DNA from: Deferribacteres bacterium
GTDB lineage: Bacteria > Nitrospirota > Thermodesulfovibrionia > UBA6902
Assembly (NCBI GenBank): GCA_030598625.1
Contig: JAUVPO010000011.1
Coordinates: 1-16,379, forward strand
Reading direction: 5' to 3'
Length of the DNA: 16,379 nt
Numbering within the stretch: position 1 is the first letter of the stretch; each line of letters opens with the position of its first letter. The notes under the pieces are model-generated. The model was given only the letters and a program-made list of their open reading frames with translations, was not told the origin of the DNA and made no database searches. The position numbers and the translations under genes are program-made. Below are positions 1 to 6,934 of the stretch, piece after piece.

Positions 1-205
1 ACGGATCTCTTGACAGGATTTTCAGGCCGCGCCCGGTTACTCCGGTCTTACGGACTGTCGCAATTTCTTCCGTAGCAACTTTTTTATGCGTCTGTTCCTG
101 ACTTTTTCCGGCGGAGTTTGCTGAGGGGATTATAAAGACAATTGAAAGAATAATAAAAAAAGAGAATAAATATATTTTTATGGTCTCTGTCTTTTTATTT
201 ATCAT
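1..205 (-). CDS. Secreted or periplasmic protein, N-terminal part only (cut by window edge)
   Basis: Read leftward from ATG at 205-203, the frame stays open for 68 codons to the window edge, so the 3' part is missing. Residues 1-5 are polar and basic (MINKK). Residues 11-27 are a strongly hydrophobic stretch (IYLFSFFIILSIVFIIP), and it is followed by SANSA, a good signal peptidase I site, with cleavage predicted near residue 32. The mature start is Lys/Glu/Thr rich. The product is therefore probably exported. I cannot recognise the family from what remains. An AAGGG lies about 8-12 nt before the ATG, directly after the palindrome at 219-240. The gene is divergent from the kinase-like gene at 375. 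Confidence 0.7.
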   Translation of the reverse strand, partial: MINKKTETIKIYLFSFFIILSIVFIIPSANSAGKSQEQTHKKVATEEIATVRKTGVTGRGLKILSRDP

Positions 206-218
206 ATCACTTGCCCTT

Positions 219-240
219 ATCCCCTGCCATGGTAGGGGAT
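219..240. repeat. 22-bp near-perfect palindrome in the divergent intergenic region
   Basis: Outer arms ATCCCCT and AGGGGAT flank a CCATGG core; only one pair of the 11 differs, and it would be a G-U wobble in RNA. The palindrome ends 13 bp before the ATG of the leftward gene and just precedes its AAGGG ribosome-binding motif. It could be an operator or an RNA hairpin next to the ribosome site. It has no T tract, so a terminator is unlikely. The rest of 241-374 is AT-rich, with a weak TATACT at 303-308 that could serve the rightward gene. Confidence 0.45.
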
Positions 241-374
241 TCATTTATTTTGTCGTCTGTTTTATTTAAATACTTTAATATTTATTTCCCTCCCCCTTGG
301 GTTATACTATTAATAAAATCTGATAAAAATCCGGATTTATGCCAGCGATTAAGTACAGAGGCGTTTAATATATC

Positions 375-1595
375 ATGAATAAAAAGGACAAATGCAAATT
401 ATTAGCTGACGTTGTCTTACAGTCAAGAGACGCCATAACGGTCCAGGACCTGGAAGGCAGAATTATTGCCTGGAATAAAGGCGCCGAGAAAATCTACGGC
501 TATTCGGAGGCCGAAGCCCTTAAAATGAATATCTCTTCAATAATACCGGAGGACAAAAAACAGGAAGCCGTTGAGCTTGTCGCTCAAGTAAAAAAAGGCA
601 TAGAAGTTGAATTCATACAGACCAGAAGACTGACCGCGGACGGGAGAATAATTGACATATGGCTAACCCTTAACAGACTGCTGGATGAAGCGGGCAATAT
701 AACCGGACTCGCGGCTATTGAACGCGATGTTACCGAACACAACAGACTGCTGGAGGAAATTGAGACTTCGCTTGCCTTAGCTGAGGAGTATACAATTTAT
801 ATCGAACCGCTCGTTGCCGAAAGAACGGCGAGTCTTATAGCCCTTAATATAGCCGACAGGATTATTAATCCCGCTGTTGTGATAAGCATGATATCCAGGC
901 GAATGCTTGACGGGGACCATCTTGATGAAGTCGAGCGCGCCAATATCGAGACAGTCTGCGAGGAAAGTGAAAAACTTCAAGAGATTATCAGGGAGTTCAG
1001 CGACCTGATTAAAAAGAAAGATTCTCTTTTTTCATACGAGGACATGAACGCGATTGTAAAAGAGGCAATGGATCTCATACGAAAACAGGCTGACCGCAAA
1101 GAAATAGAATTGATTGCCGACTTATCTCAAAAACCGTTAATGATAAACATGCATAGACATGTATTGAAGACGGCTGTTTTTTATATATACAAGAACGCAG
1201 TGGAGGCTACGCCGCATGGAGGCAGTATTACAACCTCTACCACAAAAAATTCCGACAGTATTTCCATTATCATCTCCGATACCGGCTGCGGGATAGCTGA
1301 AGAAAACATCAGCTACGTATTTGATAATTTTTTTACCACAAAGGTCAATGGCGTCGGCATGGGGCTTCCGTTTGTCAAGCATATAATCAGTGAACATTTC
1401 GGGGACATAAAAATAGAGAGCCGAAAGGGGGCCGGCACGACCTGCACTATGCGCTTTCCCGTAAGTTGGCTTAAATTGAGTCAAGGGCAACTCACATGGA
1501 AGAGACCCATGCTTCCGGCCATAAGGGAAACACACGAATATCCCGTACAGATTGACACCCGGACTCCGGGGTCAGGCAAAGACAAACAGGATTAA
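375..1595 (+). CDS. PAS-domain histidine-kinase-like protein with altered H-box
   Basis: A 406-residue soluble protein without membrane segments. Residues 10-122 form a PAS/PAC domain (QDLEGRIIAWNKGAEKIYGY near the start, IERDVTE at the end). Residues about 123-215 are the helical dimerisation region, and about 255-363 are a HATPase_c domain with N-box NAVEA (N274), G1 box DTGCGI (302-307), F box FFTTK and G2 box GVGMGLP (326-332). The canonical H-E-x-x-N-P of the H-box reads D161-R-I-I-N-P, so the usual phosphoacceptor histidine is absent while the ATP site looks intact. About 43 residues follow the kinase core. An AGAGG at 357-361 is the likely ribosome site. No response regulator is adjacent. 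It may work as a partner or allosteric kinase, or not autophosphorylate at all; that is inference. Confidence 0.85.
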   Translation: MNKKDKCKLLADVVLQSRDAITVQDLEGRIIAWNKGAEKIYGYSEAEALKMNISSIIPEDKKQEAVELVAQVKKGIEVEFIQTRRLTADGRIIDIWLTLNRLLDEAGNITGLAAIERDVTEHNRLLEEIETSLALAEEYTIYIEPLVAERTASLIALNIADRIINPAVVISMISRRMLDGDHLDEVERANIETVCEESEKLQEIIREFSDLIKKKDSLFSYEDMNAIVKEAMDLIRKQADRKEIELIADLSQKPLMINMHRHVLKTAVFYIYKNAVEATPHGGSITTSTTKNSDSISIIISDTGCGIAEENISYVFDNFFTTKVNGVGMGLPFVKHIISEHFGDIKIESRKGAGTTCTMRFPVSWLKLSQGQLTWKRPMLPAIRETHEYPVQIDTRTPGSGKDKQD

Positions 1596-1617
1596 TTCCA
1601 TCCGGTTTTTATGTTTT

Positions 1618-2673
1618 CTATTGAGATTCCCCTTGCTCTGCTTCTTCGAACTTGTAGATTTCAAGCAGCGAGAGACATAATGCGGTAATCAGTGGGCCGA
1701 GTATGAATCCCACAAAACCAAAAAAATTAATCCCCCCGAGAACACTGAAGAACACGAGGAGTATGTGCAGCCCGGTCCTGCCTCCTATAACCAGCGGTTT
1801 AATTATATTGTCGATGCTGCTGATTACTAAAACGCCGTAGAGAAGAAGGCCTATGCCTTTAGCATAACTGCCTGTTAACAGCAAATATATCCCTGCCGGT
1901 CCCCAGACAGTAAAACACCCGAACAACGGCACAAGGGAAAATATCGCCATCGCTGTTCCCCAGAACACGGGCGAAGGCAGACCGAATATGAAAAAGGCTA
2001 TTCCCCCAAGCGTTCCCTGGGCGACTCCGACAGCCAGTCCCCCGTAAATTGCGGCCACCACCATTTCCTTAACACGCTGTTCAAGCTGTTCCTTTTGCTC
2101 TTTAGAAAACGGAAGCAGTTTTTTTATGAAATTGACAAGTGTCAACCCGTCTTTCAAAAAATAAAATATTGTAAAACACATTATGATAAAACTTATCAAA
2201 AGAACAACCGCATTTTTGAAAACATCCTTGGTGCTCTGCGCGATTGACCTGCCGATAGATTTCAATGTCTTGACCGTTCCCTGCTGAAGGTCAAATCCTT
2301 CAAAGATTTTGTATGAACTTATCTTCTCGAAAAGTCCCGCAAACCGCGGATGTTCCTGAATCTTTGTGATCGTCTCAAAACCCCTTTCTTCAATCGAACT
2401 ATAGACGTCCGTAATCTCATTCACGAGAGATCCGACAATGTAAGAGAACGGACCCAGCATAATAGTCAAGATAATTATTAACGTGATAAGTGAAGCGGCC
2501 CACGGCCGTTTTATTACTTTAAGAAACAACTTGTACAGAGGATAAAAGGTAATGCTCAGGACCATGGCCCACGCTATTGTATTCAGAAACGGACTTAATA
2601 CCTGGTAGAACAGATAAAACAGGATCAGGATTATTGCCAGTGAAAATGTCTTGTATAACCATTCAGTTTTCAT
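1618..2673 (-). CDS. AI-2E family transporter (PerM/YdiK/TqsA-like membrane permease)
   Basis: A 351-residue polytopic inner-membrane protein. Hydrophobic helices lie near residues 8-45, 58-85, 152-173, 205-232 and 236-335, with a long soluble insertion at about 85-150, the usual layout of this family. The family signature is visible at 288-327: DN-I-KPLVIGG, then VLGG and FG-VGFILGP. Members export diverse small molecules or act as Na+/H+ antiporters; the substrate here cannot be read from sequence. The length of about 350 is normal. Start ATG at 2673 has GGGAA about 10 nt upstream. It lies 56 nt after the D-aminoacylase gene on the same strand with a hairpin between, so co-transcription is uncertain. 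It converges on the kinase-like gene with only 22 nt between the stops. Confidence 0.88.
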   Translation of the reverse strand: MKTEWLYKTFSLAIILILFYLFYQVLSPFLNTIAWAMVLSITFYPLYKLFLKVIKRPWAASLITLIIILTIMLGPFSYIVGSLVNEITDVYSSIEERGFETITKIQEHPRFAGLFEKISSYKIFEGFDLQQGTVKTLKSIGRSIAQSTKDVFKNAVVLLISFIIMCFTIFYFLKDGLTLVNFIKKLLPFSKEQKEQLEQRVKEMVVAAIYGGLAVGVAQGTLGGIAFFIFGLPSPVFWGTAMAIFSLVPLFGCFTVWGPAGIYLLLTGSYAKGIGLLLYGVLVISSIDNIIKPLVIGGRTGLHILLVFFSVLGGINFFGFVGFILGPLITALCLSLLEIYKFEEAEQGESQ

Positions 2674-2689
2674 ATTTAGTAAAATTTCC

Positions 2690-2710
2690 CGGTTATTTTA
2701 ACAATAACCG
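2690..2710 (-). terminator. Hairpin between the D-aminoacylase and AI-2E transporter genes
   Basis: Perfect 8-bp arms CGGTTATT and AATAACCG with a 5-nt loop, 20 nt after the D-aminoacylase stop and 16 nt before the ATG of the next gene. Reading on the minus strand, it is followed by GGAAATTTT rather than a clean T tract, so it is a weak terminator candidate. It could also be an attenuating or mRNA-stabilising hairpin. Confidence 0.4.
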
Positions 2711-2729
2711 CAAAAGCTTTTATAAATTA

Positions 2730-4316
2730 CTATCTCAGTATCCTTCCCGGTAAAGACCCTGTTATCTCGCCTTCAAGAAGAACGGGTTTCCCGTTTACAA
2801 AAACATGATAAATGCCTTCCGGTTTCCGAAACGGGTTATTAAAATCAGCGGTATCATTTACTGTTTCGGGATTAAACACGGTAATGTCGGCAAAATATCC
2901 TTCCGCAATTATTCCGCGTCTGTCTATATGAAAAGTCTTTGCAGGAAGTCCGGACATTTTATAAACCGCTTCACCAAGTGTCAGAATTCCCTGCTCCCGT
3001 ACATACCTGCCGAGTATCCTCGGGCAGCTGCCAAAACCTCTTGGATGGGGCATTCCTTTTGCGGTAATGCCGTCAAAACTCCTTGCCGTGCTGTCAGTTC
3101 CGATCATGGTGCGGGAACGTTTTAAAATGGATATCAGGTTTTCTTCATTCATCAGGAAAAAGATGGCCCCGACATTCAGGTCCTCTTCTATAAGAAGATC
3201 AAAGAGAAATTTCATCGGGATTTCATTCAGAGACCGGCTTACTTCCAAAATATTTTTGCCCTCCATCCACTTATTCTTGCTCAGACTTACTGACGATATT
3301 GCTATATTACCCCAGAAAGAAGGGGAAGACGCTTCAGGATGCTCATTGAGAATATCCTCTTCAAGTATTTTCCAATCATTTTTCAGCCTTTCAATTTCCC
3401 TTTTACGTCCCCCTTCAAAGGCCCATGAAGGCAGAACAGCATCGAGGTCGGTGCTCGAAGCAATATAGGGGTACCTGTCACAGGTAATCACCAGACCTTT
3501 TTTATCCGCCCTTTCCATCCTTTGAAAAACGCCGTCCAGTTTTTTCCAGTTTTTTTCCCCGCTCGTTTTTAAGTGTGATATATGGGAACGTATTTTTGAC
3601 TCTTCGGCTATATTTATAACCTCGTCCACCGACTCCAGCAAGCTGTCTCCTTCACTTCTCATATGCGTCGTATAAATGCCTTTATATTTTGCCGTCTCAC
3701 GAGCAAGTTCCACGAGTTCCGCGGTGTCGGAATAAATTCCCGGCGGATAAATAAGTCCCGTAGACAAACCCTTTGCGCCTGCTTCCATGGCGTCTCTCAA
3801 AAACGCGGCAGCTCTTTCCATATCAGCTCCTGAAAGAGCCTTGTCGGTATACCCGACTGCAGACGCCCTGAGATTGCCATGACCCACAAGCGTCATGAAA
3901 TTAGCGGCAAACTTTCTTCTTTCTAAGAGCATGAAGTATTCAATAAAATCGCTCCACCTGTCTTTTATATTCAGCTCACCCAGATCTTTTTCCCGTTGTT
4001 CCAGCGCAGGTCCGTACAAGGGAGCAGCGGACAGACCGCAATTGCCGTTTATCTCAGTTGTAATTCCCTGATGAATTTTCCCCTCTGCCCTGCCGTCTGC
4101 AAGAAGAACAAAGTCGGAGTGGGAATGAACATCAATAAAACCGGGGCAGACACACAGTCCTTTAACGCTGATAGTTTTATCAGCGCTGACATGGGAAAGG
4201 TCCCCTATCTCCCTGATACGATCACCCTCAATGGCGATATCCGCTTTTTCCGGCGACTCATCATCTCCGGCTCCATGGATAACAAAACCGTCTTTAAGTA
4301 AATAATCAACGCTCAA
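2730..4316 (-). CDS. D-aminoacylase (N-acyl-D-amino-acid deacylase), amidohydrolase superfamily
   Basis: A 528-residue cytoplasmic zinc hydrolase of the D-aminoacylase/AAD type, which releases D-amino acids from N-acyl-D-amino acids. Metal and active-site residues are all visible: H64 and H66 in FIDVHSHSD, C93 in NGNCG, H218 in THMRSEG, H248 in SHISHLK and D408 in MIGTDS. A composite beta domain at both ends (residues 1-60 and about 465-528, FVNGK and GRILR) is typical. Start is TTG at 4316, supported by AGGAGA 7-8 nt upstream and by the 4-base TTGA overlap with the stop of the preceding gene, so translation is probably coupled. Location after an amidase suggests use or recycling of cell-wall-derived D-amino-acid compounds, which is inference. 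Exact acyl and amino-acid preference is unknown. Confidence 0.9.
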   Translation of the reverse strand: MSVDYLLKDGFVIHGAGDDESPEKADIAIEGDRIREIGDLSHVSADKTISVKGLCVCPGFIDVHSHSDFVLLADGRAEGKIHQGITTEINGNCGLSAAPLYGPALEQREKDLGELNIKDRWSDFIEYFMLLERRKFAANFMTLVGHGNLRASAVGYTDKALSGADMERAAAFLRDAMEAGAKGLSTGLIYPPGIYSDTAELVELARETAKYKGIYTTHMRSEGDSLLESVDEVINIAEESKIRSHISHLKTSGEKNWKKLDGVFQRMERADKKGLVITCDRYPYIASSTDLDAVLPSWAFEGGRKREIERLKNDWKILEEDILNEHPEASSPSFWGNIAISSVSLSKNKWMEGKNILEVSRSLNEIPMKFLFDLLIEEDLNVGAIFFLMNEENLISILKRSRTMIGTDSTARSFDGITAKGMPHPRGFGSCPRILGRYVREQGILTLGEAVYKMSGLPAKTFHIDRRGIIAEGYFADITVFNPETVNDTADFNNPFRKPEGIYHVFVNGKPVLLEGEITGSLPGRILR

Positions 4317-4921
4317 ACTCTTTTCTCCTGATTTGATATTTCTTCCGCCTTTTCCAGGCTTCTTTGAAAAAGAGGGGTCAACAATGTTACGGCAAGTCTG
4401 ATTTTACCGGTCAATCCAGTCCCCTGTGAATTTTTCAAATCCCTGTACAGTTTTAAAGCCTCATTATAGATAATCGGCAGCAGACGCAGGGTAAGTGACA
4501 TAGTGTACATAAGCTCCTTAACATAGCCTAATCTTCCAACCGGACCAAGGATCTTCCCCATACCGGCAACAAGGTCGTCAGCTTTTGTTGTTGCGGTTAA
4601 TACCTTTGCACCGAGTATCATTATAAATAACCTTAGCGTCAGCCCGGCTCCGCGTACGAGACCTTCATCGGTTACCGGGAGACCAAAGAGTTCGAAAGAG
4701 ACCTTTCCGGATTGATAGAAAACGTTGCTTACAAAAGTGAATGTCAGGAAAAACATTATAGGCAACAAGCCGCGTTTAAGCATTGGAAAAGGCACCCTTA
4801 CGGCAAAAGCTATAACCAGGCAGAGGAGGAAAAGACCGGCTTTAAAAGAATTTGAAACAAAGACTGCTATAACGAGCAATATATAAAGAAGTATCTTAGC
4901 CCTGGGGCTGAATCTCATCAC
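4313..4921 (-). CDS. CbiQ/EcfT-like energy-coupling-factor transmembrane protein
   Basis: A 202-residue membrane protein with helices near residues 9-42, 52-70, 93-110 and about 137-155. The family (CbiQ/EcfT) normally links ATPases to a substrate-binding S component of vitamin and metal importers. The segment RLLPIIYNEALKLYRD at 146-161 and PLFQRSLEKAEEIS at 183-196 match the two cytoplasmic coupling helices. The conserved Ala-Arg-Gly motifs that should end them are replaced by NSQGTG and NQEKRV, and the protein stops right there, shorter than the usual 220-270. No EcfA or S gene is in the window. Start GTG at 4921 follows a GGGGTGA motif by 9 nt; ATG at 4918 is the alternative. It overlaps the amidase gene by 26 bp and the next gene by 4 bp. 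Confidence 0.8.
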   Translation of the reverse strand: MMRFSPRAKILLYILLVIAVFVSNSFKAGLFLLCLVIAFAVRVPFPMLKRGLLPIMFFLTFTFVSNVFYQSGKVSFELFGLPVTDEGLVRGAGLTLRLFIMILGAKVLTATTKADDLVAGMGKILGPVGRLGYVKELMYTMSLTLRLLPIIYNEALKLYRDLKNSQGTGLTGKIRLAVTLLTPLFQRSLEKAEEISNQEKRV

Positions 4922-6125
4922 CGGTTTTCTTCACCCCGTTAGAAACTATTTCCCTGTCCCGCTCTTTAACGGGGTTCACGATGAGTGTTGACTGGGTTAC
5001 GTAGGAATTAATCCCTTTGGCTATCGCCTCCGCTATCTTATTTTTATAGCTATCCATTGAGAGCCTTTTTTCTTCTTCGCGGTTGCTGATAAAAGATATC
5101 TCAACGAGTATGGAGGGCATCTCCGCCCCTAAGAGCACAAAGAATAACGCATATTTAACACCGAGGTCTTCTATCCTGCGATAATCTTTTTTTAAGGTTT
5201 TGACTATAGTATTCTGTACGCTATAGGCAAGCCTCATGGATTCTTCATTTTTATATTTCCGACCGAGGTCGTCAAGTATCGTATTCAGATCATTTTTTAT
5301 TTTCTTCATCTTTTTTAAAGAAATCCTGTTTTCCCTTGCCGCCACCTTCATCGCCTCCGTGTTATTCGTCCAGTTAAGAAAATATGTCTCTATTCCTCTT
5401 ACATTCCTCGCGTTGTTCGCGTTGGTGTGGATGGAAATAAAGAGATCGGCATTTTTTGAATTCGCTATCTCTGTTCTGTCATTCAGAGGAACAAATTTAT
5501 CTCTTTTTCGGGTATATACAACTTCCATACCATGTTTTTTCTTAAGCATTTTACCGAGTTTTTTCCCGACACTTAAAGTAATATCTTTTTCACGAAGCCC
5601 TCTCGGACCCACAGCCCCGGCGTCCCTTCCCCCATGACCCGGGTCAATCACAACAGTTTTTATTTTATGGATGCTTTTTCCCGCTAATGTTTTTTTATGT
5701 CTCAATGTCTTAGTCTTACGTGAAAGCATATTTCCTTTTTGAGCGTAAATATCTACAACAAGCCTGTACGGATTCTCCAGCATAAAGGCATAATTTTTTT
5801 CAGACTTTCCCAGGTCGAAAACAACCCTCACTATGTTCTTATCAAACTGGGCCATTCTTACGGTTTTTAAAACTCCATCTTTTACGGACAGGGAATGTTT
5901 TGTTTTCCTGGATAAACTGCAATCCTTTAAGTCAATAAAGAGACGTTCAGGATTAGAAAGATGGCGGCGGGTAAATCCTTTTACCGGGCCGTTCAAATCA
6001 ACTACGACCCTTGTATGGCTTTTATATGATGAGTAGCGAAGTCCCTCAACAGCACTCTGCTTCGACGCCTCACTGTAGCCTATAATAAGGACTAACAGCA
6101 AAGGCGCTATTAATGCCTTTCTCAT
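4896..6125 (-). CDS. amiC: N-acetylmuramoyl-L-alanine amidase, AMIN + Amidase_3 (AmiC type)
   Basis: A 409-residue periplasmic enzyme that cleaves the amide between N-acetylmuramic acid and the stem peptide, normally during daughter-cell separation. Residues 1-20 are a signal peptide (MRKALIAPLLLVLIIGYSEA). Residues about 25-130 form an AMIN domain that targets peptidoglycan, 131-155 a basic linker, and about 156-376 the Amidase_3 domain. Zinc ligands are H164 in IDPGHGG, E179 in GLREKD and H233 in SIHTNA, and the catalytic E342 lies in LVEISFISN, so the site is intact. The segment about 255-320, including a Lys/Asp-rich helix, corresponds to the inserted regulatory helix region of AmiB/AmiC enzymes, normally opened by an activator such as EnvC or NlpD. 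The 3' end overlaps the EcfT-like gene by 26 bp. No ribosome-binding motif precedes the ATG (see promoter). The symbol is by family type only. Confidence 0.9.
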   Translation of the reverse strand: MRKALIAPLLLVLIIGYSEASKQSAVEGLRYSSYKSHTRVVVDLNGPVKGFTRRHLSNPERLFIDLKDCSLSRKTKHSLSVKDGVLKTVRMAQFDKNIVRVVFDLGKSEKNYAFMLENPYRLVVDIYAQKGNMLSRKTKTLRHKKTLAGKSIHKIKTVVIDPGHGGRDAGAVGPRGLREKDITLSVGKKLGKMLKKKHGMEVVYTRKRDKFVPLNDRTEIANSKNADLFISIHTNANNARNVRGIETYFLNWTNNTEAMKVAARENRISLKKMKKIKNDLNTILDDLGRKYKNEESMRLAYSVQNTIVKTLKKDYRRIEDLGVKYALFFVLLGAEMPSILVEISFISNREEEKRLSMDSYKNKIAEAIAKGINSYVTQSTLIVNPVKERDREIVSNGVKKTGDEIQPQG

Positions 6126-6131
6126 GTACTA

Positions 6132-6160
6132 TTTTTAAAACAAAATCTCTTAATTGTCAA
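6132..6160 (-). promoter_or_regulatory. Sigma-70-type promoter of the amidase operon
   Basis: On the minus strand a consensus -35 TTGACA (6160-6155) is followed after 17 bp by TAAAAA (6137-6132, 4 of 6 matches to TATAAT). The predicted start falls at about 6125, the first base of the amidase ATG. Together with the lack of a Shine-Dalgarno motif, this suggests a leaderless or near-leaderless mRNA. Confidence 0.5.
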
Positions 6161-6198
6161 CAGTTGGCACTTTTCTCATTGAGGAGTGAATTTTAATA

Positions 6199-6501
6199 AT
6201 GTGGGTATTTCTCACTTCGCTTTGTGCGGGTTGGATTTATTTAAGCGCAGTTTATTATGGATTGTCCTTTGAGTTTAATAGTCAGCCTCATCCCAGAAGA
6301 TTATTAAAAACATGTAAATTTCCATTTTATATTCATCAACCGCACTATTTGCATTTGCTAAATAATGTCGAAGCTTATACTATCGGCTTGATTTTATTCT
6401 ATTTGATTTTCAATGTCAACAAGAATCTAGGCGGCTCATCTGTCCCGGATTGCAGACAAAAAACAAAGTATGACCACATTCTCGTTCTTTTCGGAATATA
6501 A
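6199..6501 (+). CDS. Doubtful small hydrophobic protein, unrecognised
   Basis: A 100-codon open frame in the otherwise empty 400-bp gap 6126-6523. It would encode two hydrophobic stretches, residues 1-24 and about 60-76, separated by an aromatic- and His-rich stretch with QPHPRR and HQPHYLH. A GAGGAG motif lies 13 nt before the ATG, longer than optimal. The last 25 residues look random and the frame is AT-richer than neighbouring genes. I recognise no family. It could be a real small membrane protein, a remnant, or a chance ORF. The reading is orphan and antisense to nothing. If it is not a gene, the gap 6161-6523 holds nothing else I can name. Confidence 0.25.
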   Translation: MWVFLTSLCAGWIYLSAVYYGLSFEFNSQPHPRRLLKTCKFPFYIHQPHYLHLLNNVEAYTIGLILFYLIFNVNKNLGGSSVPDCRQKTKYDHILVLFGI

Positions 6502-6523
6502 AAAACTAAAATCCGGGAGTCAA

Positions 6524-6712
6524 TTAATAAGACTGCCTCAACTGGCCTGCCTCATAACTTACCTTCATATCGCTATTAGTATGCTGTATAAGCTGTGGGT
6601 ACGATTCAAGCAACTCCCTTATAAGAGACTCCCTCTCCCCGACAGACAGTTCCGTAAAAAAAGGGGACTCATCAAGTATAGAGCAAAGTGATTTCCTTTC
6701 CCTGAAAGACAT
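6524..6712 (-). CDS. 62-residue protein of unknown function under a sigma-54 promoter
   Basis: I do not recognise the family. The protein is soluble and mostly helical in character, with one Cys (C10), a charged segment ELSVGERESLIRELLESYPQ at 21-40 and a hydrophilic tail. The segment SPFFTELSVGERESL faintly resembles the start of a cyclic-nucleotide-binding-type domain, but the protein is too short to hold one. Evidence that it is real: AGGAGG with a 4-nt spacer before ATG at 6712, a sigma-54 -24/-12 element placing the transcript start about 16 nt upstream, and a palindromic candidate activator site near -101. It is read in the same direction as the PilZ/AAA+ activator gene just upstream, which is the obvious candidate regulator. 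Confidence 0.7.
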   Translation of the reverse strand: MSFRERKSLCSILDESPFFTELSVGERESLIRELLESYPQLIQHTNSDMKVSYEAGQLRQSY

Positions 6713-6738
6713 CTTACCTCCTGTATTATTTAAGAAAT

Positions 6739-6754
6739 AGCAATTACCATGCCT
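6739..6754 (-). promoter_or_regulatory. Sigma-54 (-24/-12) promoter for the 62-residue gene
   Basis: On the minus strand the sequence reads AGGCAT-GGTAA-TTGCT, against the consensus TGGCAC-N5-TTGCA. GG and GC are 12 bp apart, the exact spacing sigma-54 needs, and the -12 box is TTGC. The predicted start is near 6728, giving a leader of about 16 nt that contains just the AGGAGG ribosome site. The fit between promoter, leader length and ribosome site is what raises confidence. Confidence 0.7.
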
Positions 6755-6818
6755 ATACTTATGATATCTTATTTTTCAAGGGGTTATGAATTTTAAAGCC
6801 GGTAATAATATGCTTGAA

Positions 6819-6839
6819 AATGTAAAGTCAATTTACATT
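6819..6839. promoter_or_regulatory. Palindromic candidate enhancer (UAS) near -101 of the sigma-54 promoter
   Basis: A 21-bp inverted repeat, AATGTAA-N7-TTACATT, has in fact 8-bp perfect arms (AATGTAAA/TTTACATT) around 5 bp. Its centre is about 101 bp upstream of the predicted start at 6728, the usual distance for a sigma-54 activator site. A further TTACA half-site lies at 6853-6857. It has the same core and spacing as the palindrome at 16273-16293. Confidence 0.6.
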
Positions 6840-6890
6840 CAAAGGAAAAGCTTTACACTTTTTGAGGGTGGAGAAATATTGAAATTAAGC

Positions 6891-6923
6891 TTTCTGCCTT
6901 ATAGCGGATATAGATAGCAGAAA
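6891..6923 (-). terminator. Stem-loop just after the activator gene
   Basis: Outer arms TTTCTGC and GCAGAAA pair perfectly and enclose a second stem (TTATA/TATAG, one wobble) around GCGGA. It starts 11 nt after the activator stop and is followed on the minus strand by a moderately T-rich GCTTAATTTC. It probably insulates the activator transcript from the sigma-54 unit downstream. The missing long T run makes this tentative. Confidence 0.4.
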
Positions 6924-6934
6924 CAGTGGAATGA

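Noticed and set aside
1137..1535. 132-codon open frame antisense to the kinase-like gene
   Set aside because: Lies wholly opposite a gene with clear HATPase motifs, shows no recognisable domain and lacks a ribosome site; a shadow frame.
6165..6170. TGGCAC on the plus strand, a possible sigma-54 -24 element for the ORF at 6199
   Set aside because: No GC dinucleotide at the required 12-bp distance; the -12 position reads A-T.
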